A stretch of 64,000 bases of DNA from the NCBI GenBank assembly GCA_034505235.1, contig JAPDQY010000008.1, forward strand, positions 1-64,000. Reading direction: 5' to 3'. A model generated the notes under the pieces. The model did not search any database. It worked only from the letters and a program-made list of their open reading frames with translations, and was not told where the DNA came from. This DNA comes from Coneutiohabitans thermophilus. Lineage in GTDB: Bacteria; Zhuqueibacterota; Zhuqueibacteria; Zhuqueibacterales; Zhuqueibacteraceae. The position numbers were made by a program, and so were the translations under genes. This document shows positions 1 through 8,408 of this stretch, in pieces (position 1 is the first letter of the stretch; the number at the start of each line of letters is the position of its first letter).

Positions 1-36
1 CTGCGCTACTGATCAGCCTGAAGAGCTGTAGCGCAG
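1..36. repeat. Fold-back inverted repeat at window edge
   Basis: CTGCGCTAC at 1-9 is the exact reverse complement of GTAGCGCAG at 28-36, with an 18-base loop. It lies inside the cinA reading frame, exactly where similarity to CinA is lost and an in-frame stop appears (13-15). A fold-back at the end of an assembled sequence is a common assembly or amplification artefact, so this may not be real genome sequence. Confidence 0.6.
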
Positions 37-141
37 CGGGATGCCGATTTGGCTGAGTTGTTCGCCCAGCCAGGAGGCATTGGTATTCACGACTTGCCCG
101 ATCAGCAGTTCATCACCGATCGTGATGACTTCAGCGATCAT
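13..141 (-). CDS. cinA: CinA-like protein, N-terminal fragment
   Basis: The first 36 residues read as the start of CinA, the molybdopterin-binding-fold protein often annotated as competence/damage-inducible or nicotinamide-nucleotide amidase. The motif TIGDELLIGQVVNTNASWL is typical of that N-terminus, and the ATG is at 141. After IGIPLR the sequence departs from the family and meets an in-frame TGA at 13-15, within the fold-back repeat at the window edge. The usual protein is about 410 residues. The gene is therefore either cut by the edge and artificially terminated, or truly broken. It follows pgpA and pgsA on the same strand, a common arrangement in which recA often comes next. Confidence 0.65.
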   Translation of the reverse strand: MIAEVITIGDELLIGQVVNTNASWLGEQLSQIGIPLRYSSSG

Positions 142-246
142 CACGGCTCCTTGTGAACGGAACAACCCGCCACGACAGCGGGCGCTATTGCATCAATTAC
201 AATGCAGCCGGCGGTCTTGCGGAAACGCCGGCCGGCTTGCCGCGGC

Positions 247-726
247 TCAGGTCGAAAGCACGCCGGGGATGAGGGCAGCCAGCACGCGCAGGCTCCCATT
301 CGCGTACACCCCGGCCGCCATATCGTCCAGGATGATGCCCCAGCCGCCGTGGAGCTTTTCCACCTGCCGCACCGGAAACGGCTTGGCAATGTCAAACACA
401 CGAAAGAGTGCGAAACCGGTCGCAATGGTGAGCGGGTCGAGTGGAACGAAGGCCAGGGTCACCGCCATACCGATCACTTCATCGATGATGACTTCGGAGG
501 GATCGCTGTGCTGGCGGGCGCTGGCGACACGCTGCGCGGCCCAAACCCCGATCAGCATCAGGGCGAGAACGGCGGCGGTGAACCAGAGCGGTGGAAGATA
601 AGTCGGAAAGCAGAGAAATGCAAGGGCGGCGACAAGGCTGCCGGCAGTGCCCGGTGCGATGCGAACACGGCCCAGTCCTCCCACCGTTGCGATCAGATGG
701 GCCAGAGTGTGGAAAAAGGCAGGCAC
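247..726 (-). CDS. pgpA: Phosphatidylglycerophosphatase A
   Basis: This is a 159-residue membrane protein of the PgpA family, which removes phosphate from phosphatidylglycerophosphate to give phosphatidylglycerol. Family hallmarks are visible: GLGRVRIAPGTAGSL near the N-terminus, the acidic stretch EVIIDEVIGMAV in the middle, and RVFDIAKPFPVR followed by GGWGIILDDMAAGVYAN towards the end. Hydrophobic segments lie between them. It begins with GTG at 726, two bases after the pgsA stop (729-731), so the two are almost certainly co-transcribed. Together they perform the last two steps of phosphatidylglycerol synthesis. Length and motifs are normal. The following 142-246 holds no gene. Confidence 0.93.
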   Translation of the reverse strand: MPAFFHTLAHLIATVGGLGRVRIAPGTAGSLVAALAFLCFPTYLPPLWFTAAVLALMLIGVWAAQRVASARQHSDPSEVIIDEVIGMAVTLAFVPLDPLTIATGFALFRVFDIAKPFPVRQVEKLHGGWGIILDDMAAGVYANGSLRVLAALIPGVLST

Positions 727-728
727 CT

Positions 729-1352
729 TTACTTGGCCAGGTTGCGGGCGGCAAAAATGCGAAAGAAGAAATGACCCAGGCTGCGCAGATGATGGCGATT
801 ATCGTAGAGATATTGCAAACCGGTGACCACGGTGATCAGGGTGACGAGATGCATCATCACCGGAATGATGTGGAAAGTCGCGATCCACTGCAGCCATTTC
901 GGCGGATTGGCTCCGATGAAATAGGACTCGGCAATCAGGTAAAGCATGATGAGGTAGATGGCAGCCATCTGGCTGGCGGTTTTCCATTTCGCCGACATGC
1001 TGGTGACCACGGGTTTGTTCTTGTGTTGCGCATAAGTGCGCAGCAGGGTAATGAGAATGTCACGCGCCGCAATCGCGACCACCATCCACATCGCGACATA
1101 CTCATAAAGCGCGAATGCGAAAAAGGTCGACAACGTGAGGATCTTGTCGGCCAGCGGATCCCAAAACGCCCCCCATGCCGACAGGTTGCCGGATTTGCGG
1201 GCGAGGTAACCATCATACCAGTCGGTCAACACCGCAATCAGAAACACTCCCAGCGAGGCGAAGCGATACGCCAGCCCCGCCGGAAAGAGCAGTGCGACGA
1301 CCACCGGTGCCAGCACCATGCGCAGAATCGTGAGCACGTTGGAAACGGTCAT
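729..1352 (-). CDS. pgsA: CDP-diacylglycerol--glycerol-3-phosphate phosphatidyltransferase
   Basis: This 207-residue integral membrane enzyme condenses CDP-diacylglycerol with glycerol-3-phosphate to form phosphatidylglycerophosphate, the substrate of the adjacent PgpA. The CDP-alcohol phosphotransferase signature D-x2-DG-x2-AR-x8-G-x3-D-x3-D is seen in DWYDGYLARK followed by GAFWDPLADK. The N-terminus (MTVSNVLTILRMVLAP) matches the family. I chose the ATG at 1352 over an in-frame TTG at 1364 for that reason. Several hydrophobic helices follow. It sits between recR (upstream, 63-base gap) and pgpA (2-base gap) on the same strand. Confidence 0.95.
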   Translation of the reverse strand: MTVSNVLTILRMVLAPVVVALLFPAGLAYRFASLGVFLIAVLTDWYDGYLARKSGNLSAWGAFWDPLADKILTLSTFFAFALYEYVAMWMVVAIAARDILITLLRTYAQHKNKPVVTSMSAKWKTASQMAAIYLIMLYLIAESYFIGANPPKWLQWIATFHIIPVMMHLVTLITVVTGLQYLYDNRHHLRSLGHFFFRIFAARNLAK

Positions 1353-1415
1353 GGTTGGCCTCAACAGTTGATGGGAAAGCCCGGCCTGCCTTGCAGAACG
1401 TGGAACCTCATGACT

Positions 1416-2021
1416 TCACCAGGGCACCCGTCCCGTGAGAGCGCGGGCGAGCGTGAGGTCGTCGGTGAATTCCAGGTCGCTGCCCACCGGCAGACCACGC
1501 GCCAGACGGCTGATCTTCACGCCCAGAGGTTTGAGCAAATTGAGCAAATAAACCGCCGTGGCTTCGCCCTCGGTGTTGGGGTTGGTGGCGAGGATCACTT
1601 CCGATACGGCCGGCTGCGCCGACTGGATTCGTTGCAGCAGCTCGCGGATGCGCAAATCCTCCGGCCCGATGCCGTCCAACGGGGAAAGCGCGCCACCCAG
1701 CACGTGATACAAGCCGCGATGCTCGCCGGTGTTTTCCAGCGCCAGCACATCGTTGGCCTCCTCCACCACACAGATCACCGTATGGTCGCGACCGGGGTTC
1801 GCGCAGATGACACAGGGATCCGATTCCGTCAAATTGAAACAGCGCGAACAGTACAGCACTCTCTCCTTCAACGCCAGCAGCGCCTGCGCCAGCATTTCCA
1901 CCTCGGCGCGCGGCGACTTGAGCAGAAAGAAGACCAGCCGCTGCGCCGTTTTGCGTCCGATGCCCGGCAGCTTCGACAACTCGATCACTGCGGTTTCAAC
2001 GCTGCGCGAAAGATATTGCAT
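1416..2021 (-). CDS. recR: Recombination protein RecR
   Basis: RecR (201 residues) forms a ring that, with RecO and RecF, loads RecA at gaps. The N-terminal helix-hairpin-helix (LPGIGRKTAQRL), a four-cysteine zinc site (CSRC...CVIC) and a Toprim domain (ICVVEEANDVLALE, then GGALSPLDGIGPEDL) occur in the normal order. The ATG at 2021 gives the usual N-terminus MQYLSRSVETAVIELSKLPG; the frame is open further upstream, but that part does not resemble the family. It starts one base after the ybaB stop, so dnaX, ybaB and recR form one transcription unit, as in many bacteria. Confidence 0.97.
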   Translation of the reverse strand: MQYLSRSVETAVIELSKLPGIGRKTAQRLVFFLLKSPRAEVEMLAQALLALKERVLYCSRCFNLTESDPCVICANPGRDHTVICVVEEANDVLALENTGEHRGLYHVLGGALSPLDGIGPEDLRIRELLQRIQSAQPAVSEVILATNPNTEGEATAVYLLNLLKPLGVKISRLARGLPVGSDLEFTDDLTLARALTGRVPW

Positions 2022-2022
2022 C

Positions 2023-2361
2023 TCACAGCCCCGGCATCTGCAAACCGCCGGTGAGCTGGCTGAGCACGCCACCGGTGACTTTGCTCATCTCCGTCATCTC
2101 AAGTTCCTGCGCCTTGACCAGCGCCTGGTTCACCGCCGCGACAACAAGGTCCTCGAGCAATTCCTTGTCGTCCGGGTTGATGATTTCTTTTTCAATTTTT
2201 ACCTGCAGCACTTCCCGCCGGCCATTCATCACCACGGTGACCATGCCGCCGCCGGCCGTGCCCTCCACCCGCTGGTTGGCCAAGCTCTCCTGCGTCTCAC
2301 TGATCTTTTCGTGCAGCGCTTGCGCGCGCTTGAGTATTTCACCCAGGCTGGGACGGCTCAT
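2023..2361 (-). CDS. YbaB/EbfC family nucleoid-associated protein
   Basis: This is a 112-residue DNA-binding protein of the YbaB/EbfC family, dimeric nucleoid-associated proteins nearly always encoded between dnaX and recR. It has the typical helical N-terminus (LKRAQALHEKISETQESLA), the central glycine-rich turn with beta strands (VEGTAGGGMVTVVMNGRREVLQVKI) and the IINPDDKELLEDLVVAAVNQAL helix. The C-terminal MSKVTGGV...MPGL is also typical. It lies 138 bases after dnaX and one base before recR. Confidence 0.95.
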   Translation of the reverse strand: MSRPSLGEILKRAQALHEKISETQESLANQRVEGTAGGGMVTVVMNGRREVLQVKIEKEIINPDDKELLEDLVVAAVNQALVKAQELEMTEMSKVTGGVLSQLTGGLQMPGL

Positions 2362-2499
2362 GGTGGTCTCTCCTGCAATAATTTTTCAAAAAATCCTGCC
2401 GGCTTCTGCCGGGGCCATCATGCCGACTCGCGGAAACCGGCGTTTCGTCCGCCTGGCGCATACAGCGTCTTTCCGCACATCCAGTCAATAATCCCCGAC

Positions 2500-4338
2500 T
2501 CACCGCTTGGGCTGGCAGCGGATCAACTGCCCATCCAGTGCCTCCACCAGTTTCTTGACCAGCGGATATTGTTCGAACAGCATCTGCAGGTTTTGGGCGT
2601 TGTCGGAACTGACTGTCACTCTCGCAGCGCCATTGCTCGCCGGCGCATCGGGGGAGGCAGGCGCGGCGGCGTCCACTGGCGGCAGCGGGTGCACACTGCC
2701 GTTGTCACTCTTTCGGCAAATGATGCGCACCGTGTAGCCCGTCTCGGCCCGCACCACCTTCTGAATGATGGTTTTCTGATTGTTCACCGAGTTGAGGTGA
2801 AAGCCGTTGCAGTCACTGCCGAAAGTCAGCTCCAGCGTTCCCTCATGCAACGCGGTCGGGGCGCCCATTTCCAAAAACGATCCCAGTGAAATCTTCTCAC
2901 TCTTGACGCGCTCGAGAATTTGCGGCCAGGACTGTTGAATCGCCTGCAGCGCCGCCGCTTCGTTTTCGATATGCGCCGCCAGCGGCAGCACCGGTTCCCT
3001 GGCTTTCACCACGGGCACGCCTTGCACACGCGCCAGAGGCCCGGCGTTGAACAAGCCGCCCGCTGCCGGGCCGGGGCCGACCGGGGAGGGCGTGAGTTTG
3101 GGGTTGATTTGCGGAATAACCGCGATGCCTTCCAGGCGCGGCATCACCTCGGTTGCCACAATGTTGACTCCCGCAGCGGCGGCTGGCGGCGACGGCTTGG
3201 CCGCCGCAGCCGGTGGGGCTTGCGGCATGGAACCACCAGCGGCGTTGTCATTGGTGCCAGCATGCACCATGCGCAGCAGGCACATCTCCAGCAGCACACG
3301 CGGATTGGCCGTGCGCGCCAATCGTGCCTGCGCTTCGGTGACGAGCTGAATGCCGCGCATCAACTCGAGTTCACTCAGGGCATGTGCCGCGGCGCTGTAG
3401 CGCTCGGCGTAATTTTCCAGCCCCACCAAATGGCTGGTGCCGGCAGTGACCCGGGTGGTGAGGATGTAGCTGAGATGCTCGGCGAGGCGCTCGAAGAACT
3501 CTCCGAGATGAATGCCGGCTTCGTGAATTTTCCCGCTGAGCGCCAGCGCGCGGCGGGCATCCCGTGCAATGAGCGCATCGCTGCATTCAAAAAACAAATC
3601 CTGATCGATCAAGCCGAGCAGCCGGGAGACGTCTTCCTTGGTGACCCGGTTGCCGCAGTAGGAAATCACCTGATCGAGCAGACTCTGGCTGTCGCGCATG
3701 CTGCCTTCGGCGCGTTTGGCAATGAGATGCAGCGCGGCCTCCTCGGCCTGCACCCCTTCACTTTGGCAAATCATCCTGAGCTGACCGGTGATTTCACCGA
3801 GCGGCACACGGCGGAAATCAAAGCGCTGGCAGCGGGAGAGAATGGTGGCCGGGACTTTGTGGATCTCGGTGGTGGCGAAAATGAACAGGACATGCGCGGG
3901 CGGCTCTTCGAGAATCTTCAACAGTGCGTTGAAGGCCGGTTCGGTGAGCATGTGCACTTCGTCGATGATGTAGATCTTCTTGCGGCTGCTGGCGGGCGCG
4001 AAACGGGCGTTCTCGCGAATGTTGCGGACTTCATCGATGCCACGATTGGAGGCACCATCGATTTCGATGACATCGATGCTGCGGCCGGCGGTGATTTCCT
4101 CGCAATTGCTGCAGCGATCACACGGGGTGGTGGTGGGGCCATGTTCGCAATTCATGGCCTTGGCCAGCAGGCGGGCCATGGTGGTCTTGCCGACGCCGCG
4201 CGGCCCGGTGAACAGATAGGCGGAGGCGACCCGGTTCTGGGTGATCGCATTCTCGAGGGTGCGGGTGACGTGTTGCTGCGCCACGACCGAAGCAAACTGC
4301 CTGGGCCGCCATTTGCGCGCGAGCACAAGATACGACAT
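2500..4338 (-). CDS. dnaX: DNA polymerase III subunit gamma/tau
   Basis: This is the clamp-loader ATPase of the replicative polymerase (612 residues). Visible elements: Walker A GPRGVGKT at residues 45-52, zinc-binding cysteines C64, C73, C76 and C79, Walker B IIDEVH at about 124-129, and the sensor 1 region ATTEIHKVPATILSRCQRF. The gamma core is followed by a proline/alanine-rich linker (about residues 375-450) and a C-terminal domain that corresponds to tau. I saw no convincing slippery heptamer in the linker, so no evidence that a shorter gamma is made by frameshifting. It lies downstream of the SRP RNA gene and upstream of ybaB and recR, a strongly conserved order. Confidence 0.97.
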   Translation of the reverse strand: MSYLVLARKWRPRQFASVVAQQHVTRTLENAITQNRVASAYLFTGPRGVGKTTMARLLAKAMNCEHGPTTTPCDRCSNCEEITAGRSIDVIEIDGASNRGIDEVRNIRENARFAPASSRKKIYIIDEVHMLTEPAFNALLKILEEPPAHVLFIFATTEIHKVPATILSRCQRFDFRRVPLGEITGQLRMICQSEGVQAEEAALHLIAKRAEGSMRDSQSLLDQVISYCGNRVTKEDVSRLLGLIDQDLFFECSDALIARDARRALALSGKIHEAGIHLGEFFERLAEHLSYILTTRVTAGTSHLVGLENYAERYSAAAHALSELELMRGIQLVTEAQARLARTANPRVLLEMCLLRMVHAGTNDNAAGGSMPQAPPAAAAKPSPPAAAAGVNIVATEVMPRLEGIAVIPQINPKLTPSPVGPGPAAGGLFNAGPLARVQGVPVVKAREPVLPLAAHIENEAAALQAIQQSWPQILERVKSEKISLGSFLEMGAPTALHEGTLELTFGSDCNGFHLNSVNNQKTIIQKVVRAETGYTVRIICRKSDNGSVHPLPPVDAAAPASPDAPASNGAARVTVSSDNAQNLQMLFEQYPLVKKLVEALDGQLIRCQPKR

Positions 4339-4544
4339 GAGAGCTCCGAGCCACGATGCGCTGGTCGGCGATCATGTTCTGCGAAATGTTGAACCGAGTA
4401 CCTCCCGCCCGGCAGGAGGGCAGGGAAAATTTTGGTGCCTGCAGGGGCGCAACTTGCCGGCTGCGCCCGCTTTGACGAAGCGAGGAGTGATATGATTTCC
4501 TCTCCTCCGGCACCCGGTTGCTGGCGCTGCTTAGCCATCAAAAA

Positions 4545-4641
4545 GGCCAAGGTGCCCCGCGGCACATCTTTGCATTGCTTACCGTTGCTGCCTTCCGGCC
4601 CTGGCGGGGTTCGGCACGCGCCGATTGCGCGGGCCTTGGCC
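4545..4641 (-). ncRNA. ffs: Signal recognition particle RNA (4.5S type)
   Basis: On the minus strand the ends GGCCAAGG and CCTTGGCC pair perfectly (4634-4641 with 4545-4552). The apical domain carries the invariant SRP motif, GCCAGGGCCGGAAGG followed by CAGCAACGGTAAGC, including the GGAA tetraloop and the asymmetric internal loop bound by Ffh. At about 97 nucleotides it is the short bacterial form without an Alu domain. A run of five Ts (4540-4544) directly after the closing stem would act as terminator. It lies just upstream of dnaX, as the homologous RNA gene does in Bacillus. Confidence 0.95.
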
Positions 4642-4788
4642 ATTTCATACAGAGTGAAGATAATCGTTGGTAGGATGTAGAAGCGTCACCAACCGATTCC
4701 GACGTGCCAGACCATTGCTTTTCAGGTGGCGCAAAATAACCATTGGGTCTTTGAAAGGCAAGGGAATTTTGGCAGGCACGTTTGCAAG

Positions 4789-4882
<94 letters not shown>

Positions 4883-5024
4883 GGCGGTCGTCATCCCTGA
4901 TGCGAAGCAGGAACACACATGTCTTTCCTCACCCATCAACACAGCCTGGCAGGCAGGATACTGACTGGTTGTGCGCGCGGGAATCTGGGTGTGACGGCGT
5001 TTGCGTGCGGGGGGATTTCCGTCG

Positions 5025-5114
5025 CGGAGAGGGGGGGATTCGAACCCCCGATCGACCTTTGGGGCCGATAACGGTTTTCGAGACCGCCGCCTTCAACCAC
5101 TCAGCCACCTCTCC
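5025..5114 (-). tRNA. tRNA-Ser (anticodon CGA)
   Basis: This has a GGAGAGG acceptor stem, a serine-type long variable arm and a CTCGAAA anticodon loop giving anticodon CGA. The 3' CCA is not encoded (CGA follows the discriminator G). Confidence 0.96.
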
Positions 5115-5171
5115 GGGGTCGATACGAGCATGTCGGGAAGTCGAACTGCCAGGCTTTTCCCACACACTTGC

Positions 5172-5247
5172 TGGTGGAGCAGAGCGGGATCGAACCGCCG
5201 ACCTCCACGTTGCGAACGTGGCGCTCTCCCAGTTGAGCTACTGCCCC
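5172..5247 (-). tRNA. tRNA-Ala (anticodon CGC)
   Basis: The acceptor stem GGGGCAG pairs with CTGCTCC and creates the G3:U70 wobble pair that is the identity element for alanyl-tRNA synthetase. The anticodon loop TTCGCAA gives anticodon CGC. Discriminator A and CCA are encoded. Confidence 0.97.
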
Positions 5248-5287
5248 AGCTTGCAACCGTGTGCGCTGACGTCAGGCGCACACTTCT

Positions 5288-5764
5288 TCAAAATTCATCA
5301 GGCGCGGCATTCTCACGCAGCTTCTGAAAAAAGGCCTTGAGCAAACTCTGACACTCTGCCTGCCGCACCCCGGGAACCAGTTGCACCGGCGGCCCAAAGG
5401 GATTGGTGGACATGACATTGACCTTGGGCACCGAGCCGCAGCCGCCGAAGCGCGGATCATCCGCACCGTAAACGACTTTGACGATGCGGGACAGCAGGAT
5501 GGCGCCACAACACATCGGGCACGGCTCCACCGTCGTGTAAACCGCGGCGCCATCGAGGCGCCAACTGGCCTGGCTTGCCGCTGCCGCGGTAATCGCGATC
5601 ATCTCGGCATGCGCAGTGGCATCTTGCAGCGTCTCTGTCAAATTATGGCCACGACCGATGATCTTGTCTTCAAAAACGATGACGGCACCGATGGGAACCT
5701 CACCCTTTTCGAGTGCCTTCTCCGCTTCTTTCAGCGCAAATTGCATCCAATGGTCGTGTGTCAA
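5288..5764 (-). CDS. tadA: tRNA adenosine(34) deaminase
   Basis: TadA converts A34 to inosine in the anticodon wobble position of tRNA-Arg(ACG). The zinc-dependent cytidine-deaminase fold is clear: HAE at residues 51-53 supplies the ligand histidine and catalytic glutamate, and PCPMC supplies the two cysteine ligands (C81, C84). The frame is open further upstream to 5836, but those residues do not resemble the family. I favour the TTG at 5764, which has GAGAGAGG about 11 bases upstream and gives the usual DHWMQFALKEAEKA start. Its substrate tRNA-Arg(ACG) is encoded next to it at 5925-5998. Confidence 0.93.
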   Translation of the reverse strand: MTHDHWMQFALKEAEKALEKGEVPIGAVIVFEDKIIGRGHNLTETLQDATAHAEMIAITAAAASQASWRLDGAAVYTTVEPCPMCCGAILLSRIVKVVYGADDPRFGGCGSVPKVNVMSTNPFGPPVQLVPGVRQAECQSLLKAFFQKLRENAAPDEF

Positions 5765-5877
5765 GGTTGCTTTATCCTCTCTCTTGCATCGGGGGCATGA
5801 CCATGCCAAACAACGCTGCGAGATGGCCGCCGGCACGTTGACGGTGCGCCCGGCGACACCCAGAGTGCTCGATAAAC

Positions 5878-5907
5878 AAAAGAAGACAAGAACGATTTCT
5901 TGTCTTC
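5878..5907 (-). terminator. Rho-independent terminator after tRNA-Arg
   Basis: GAAGACAAG (5882-5890) and CTTGTCTTC (5899-5907) form a perfect 9-bp stem with an 8-base loop. Read on the minus strand it is followed by TTTT (5881-5878). It lies directly downstream of the tRNA-Arg gene and separates the tRNA unit from tadA. Confidence 0.8.
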
Positions 5908-5924
5908 CCGTTGAGCCGATTTTG

Positions 5925-5998
5925 TACGCCCGGAAGGACTTGAACCCTCAGCCTCTTGGTCCGTAGCCAAGCGCTCTATCCAGTTGAGCTACGGGCGC
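5925..5998 (-). tRNA. tRNA-Arg (anticodon ACG)
   Basis: Acceptor GCGCCCG pairs with CGGGCGT, with a G1:U72 wobble. The CTTGG/CCAAG anticodon stem carries the loop CTACGGA, anticodon ACG. This is the tRNA whose A34 is deaminated by TadA, encoded immediately downstream. CCA is not encoded. Confidence 0.96.
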
Positions 5999-6052
5999 AT
6001 GGTGCCGCAATATATCAGAATTTCCCCCAAAGTCAATTTCTAATTTGCAGCA

Positions 6053-6128
6053 TGGTGGCGCATACGGGACTCGAACCCGTGTTACCGACGTGAGAGGCCG
6101 GTGTCCTGGACCGCTAGACGAATGCGCC
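6053..6128 (-). tRNA. tRNA-Glu (anticodon CTC)
   Basis: GGCGCAT acceptor stem, anticodon loop CTCTCAC (anticodon CTC), T-arm CGGGTTCGAGTCCCG, encoded ACCA end. It lies about 150 bases downstream of gltX, which encodes its synthetase. Confidence 0.96.
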
Positions 6129-6208
6129 CGCAATCAAAAACGCCTTTCTCGCCTCCTGCTATGGCACAACCCAATCGCCGCCTGTAATTGGCCGGACGTC
6201 CAACTTTG

Positions 6209-6279
6209 CTGGGGAGCAGGGATTCGAACCCCGATTCTATGGTCCAGAGCCATATGTCCTGCCGTTGGACGACTCCCCA
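6209..6279 (-). tRNA. tRNA-Gln (anticodon CTG)
   Basis: TGGGGAG/CTCCCCA acceptor stem, TATGG/CCATA anticodon stem and loop CTCTGGA (anticodon CTG), discriminator G. CCA is not encoded. It starts only 5 bases after the gltX stop codon, so it may be processed from the gltX transcript. Confidence 0.96.
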
Positions 6280-6284
6280 GTGTT

Positions 6285-7715
6285 TCAACTTGCCAACAAC
6301 GTCGCTGCTTGACGCAAGCGCTGCACCACCCGCTCTTTGCCGAGCACTGCCACGACTTCAAAAAAACTGGGACTCACCCCAAAACCGGTGATCGCCAGCC
6401 GCGCCGGATGAATCAGATTCGCCGCCTTGATGCCGAGCTGCTCCGCCAGGGAACGCAGACACGCTTCGCTTGTGGCTGCGTTGAATTCCGGCAATTGCTC
6501 GAAGGCTGCAGCCAGTTGGCGAAGCTGGGCTGCGGTCTCTGCGCCCCGCCAGTATTTTGCGCGCGCACTTTCTTCGAAGACAACCGGCGCCGCGAAGAAG
6601 TAAGCGCCGTATTTGGCGAACTCCGGGATGGTTCTTACCTTGGGTTTGAGCAGCGTGATCACATGCTGAACGTAAGTCCGGTCATTCAGCAGGCGCTCGT
6701 CAAGATCGCCACCGGTCTGGCGCAATGCCGTGAGAACCATTCCTTCAATCCGTGCAGCATCAACGCGGTTGAGATATTCGCCATTCATCCACTCGAGCTT
6801 TTTCTCATCGAACACCGCGTTGCTTTGGGAGATGCCGCGCAAATCGAAGCGCTCGATCAACTCCTGCCGGCTGAGAATCTCCCGGTCGTCGCCGGGCGAC
6901 CAGCCGAGCAATGCGAGAAAATTGAACAGGGCCTCCGGCAAATATCCCTTTTTCGCATATTCGCCCACCGCGGTCGCGCCGTGACGCTTGCTCAAGCGGG
7001 TCTTGTCCGGGCCGAGGATGAGCGGCACATGGGCAAATACCGGCATGTCCCAGCCCAGCGCGCGATAGAGCAAAATTTGCTTGGGCGTATTGGAGATGTG
7101 ATCATCGCCGCGCAGCACATGGGTGATACCCATGGCGTGATCGTCAACCACCACGGCGAGGTGATAGGTTGGCTGGCCGTCGGAACGCAAGATCACGAAG
7201 TCATCAATTCCACGATTATCGAATGCCACCCTGCCATGCACCTGGTCCTCCCACTCTGTCACCCCTTCGGGAACCGGCAGACGAATCGCAAACGGATCGC
7301 CCTGCGCCAGCCGTGCTGCTTCCTCCGCGGCCGGAAGGCGGGGGAATTCTGCGCGATAGCGGAAATCCCGTTTCTCGGCGGCGGCACGCTGGCGCGCGGC
7401 CGCGAGTGCCTCGGCCGTCGTGAAGCTGCGATAGGCTTTGCCGGTGGCCAGCAGTTCATGAGCCACCTGGCGGTACAGTTCGAGGCGATCAGACTGTTTG
7501 ATCGGCTCCGCGTCCCAGTCGAGTCCAAGCCAGTGCAGGCTGTCAATAATCGCCTGCGTCATTTCCTCGCCGGAGCGCTGTTGGTCAGTGTCTTCGATCC
7601 TGAGAAAGAACTTGCCGCCATGCTTGCGGGCAAACAGCCAGTTGAAAATCGCCGTGCGCGCACCGCCGATGTGCAGATATCCGGTTGGACTTGGTGCAAA
7701 GCGCACAACCACCAT
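6285..7715 (-). CDS. gltX: Glutamate--tRNA ligase
   Basis: GluRS (476 residues) is a class I aminoacyl-tRNA synthetase that charges tRNA-Glu. The HIGH-type motif is seen as PTGYLHIGGARTA near residue 10, and the KMSKS-type motif as KTRLSKRHG in the second third. The C-terminal anticodon-binding helical domain follows. The length is normal. It is directly followed by tRNA-Gln and tRNA-Glu. Whether it is a discriminating enzyme, or also charges tRNA-Gln for a GatCAB route, cannot be decided from the motifs I can see; no glnS or gat genes are in the window. Confidence 0.97.
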   Translation of the reverse strand: MVVVRFAPSPTGYLHIGGARTAIFNWLFARKHGGKFFLRIEDTDQQRSGEEMTQAIIDSLHWLGLDWDAEPIKQSDRLELYRQVAHELLATGKAYRSFTTAEALAAARQRAAAEKRDFRYRAEFPRLPAAEEAARLAQGDPFAIRLPVPEGVTEWEDQVHGRVAFDNRGIDDFVILRSDGQPTYHLAVVVDDHAMGITHVLRGDDHISNTPKQILLYRALGWDMPVFAHVPLILGPDKTRLSKRHGATAVGEYAKKGYLPEALFNFLALLGWSPGDDREILSRQELIERFDLRGISQSNAVFDEKKLEWMNGEYLNRVDAARIEGMVLTALRQTGGDLDERLLNDRTYVQHVITLLKPKVRTIPEFAKYGAYFFAAPVVFEESARAKYWRGAETAAQLRQLAAAFEQLPEFNAATSEACLRSLAEQLGIKAANLIHPARLAITGFGVSPSFFEVVAVLGKERVVQRLRQAATLLAS

Positions 7716-7741
7716 GCTGGCTTCCTGTTTCTCGTGATGCG

Positions 7742-7833
<92 letters not shown>

Positions 7834-7904
7834 GGATTGCGAATTGCGCGGGGAGAAGCTGCGGGCGGCCGACCTCCGGAAGCAACCACTCCCGATCGTG
7901 CATG

Positions 7905-7989
7905 CGGAGGGCGGGGGACTCGAACCCCCAAGGGTGATGAGCCCAACGGTTTTCAAGACCGCCGCCTTACCAATTAGGTCTAGCCCTCC
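7905..7989 (-). tRNA. tRNA-Ser (anticodon TGA)
   Basis: GGAGGGC/GCCCTCC acceptor stem and CTTGAAA anticodon loop (anticodon TGA). The D-arm (TAGACCTAATTGGTAAGGC) differs from that of the other serine tRNAs here. CCA is not encoded. With GGA, CGA and GCT it completes a serine set able to read all six codons. Confidence 0.95.
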
Positions 7990-8178
7990 GGCCCTCAAAA
8001 AATTAGCGCGGCAATATACAAATCGGCAAAGGTTGAGTCAATCTTTTTTTCAGGCTTAAAATCACTGTTTTTTGCCATAGCGACTTGCCCACCTGCAGCG
8101 GCCTAACAGACTCAGCGAGGCTGCAGCAGACAGTTCGAGCTGCCCGGCGTGCCGCCTGCCAGCGGACCAGACCCAACC

Positions 8179-8206
8179 TTGACATTCACCGAAATCATGT
8201 TAGATT
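8179..8206 (+). promoter_or_regulatory. Putative sigma-70-type promoter for dodecin
   Basis: TTGACA (8179-8184), a 16-base spacer and TAGATT (8201-8206), with a TG one base before the -10 (extended -10). It would give a leader of about 195 bases before the dodecin ATG. The rest of the 419-base gap 7990-8408, between the divergent tRNA-Ser and dodecin genes, shows no gene. Confidence 0.45.
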
Positions 8207-8408
8207 GAAGCCGGGCCGGCAGTCGCGCAAACCAACTCGCCGTGTGCGCGTGCATGCCTTGCCTGTCAAATCCGGCGCAGAAATCCGTTGATTGGCGCTG
8301 CGGTTCACCCGCCAGCAGCAACCCGCCACCCAGGTCCGCCGTGGGCGGCCACATTCGCAGAGACCGTGCGCTGATTGCGTTGTCTGAATTCTTGAAAGGA
8401 GGAGCCCC

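Noticed and set aside
2500..4338. Possible programmed frameshift in dnaX, as used by some bacteria to make gamma.
   Set aside because: No A-rich slippery heptamer with a downstream stem was seen around the start of the tau linker. A TTTTTT run near residue 250 is in the wrong phase.
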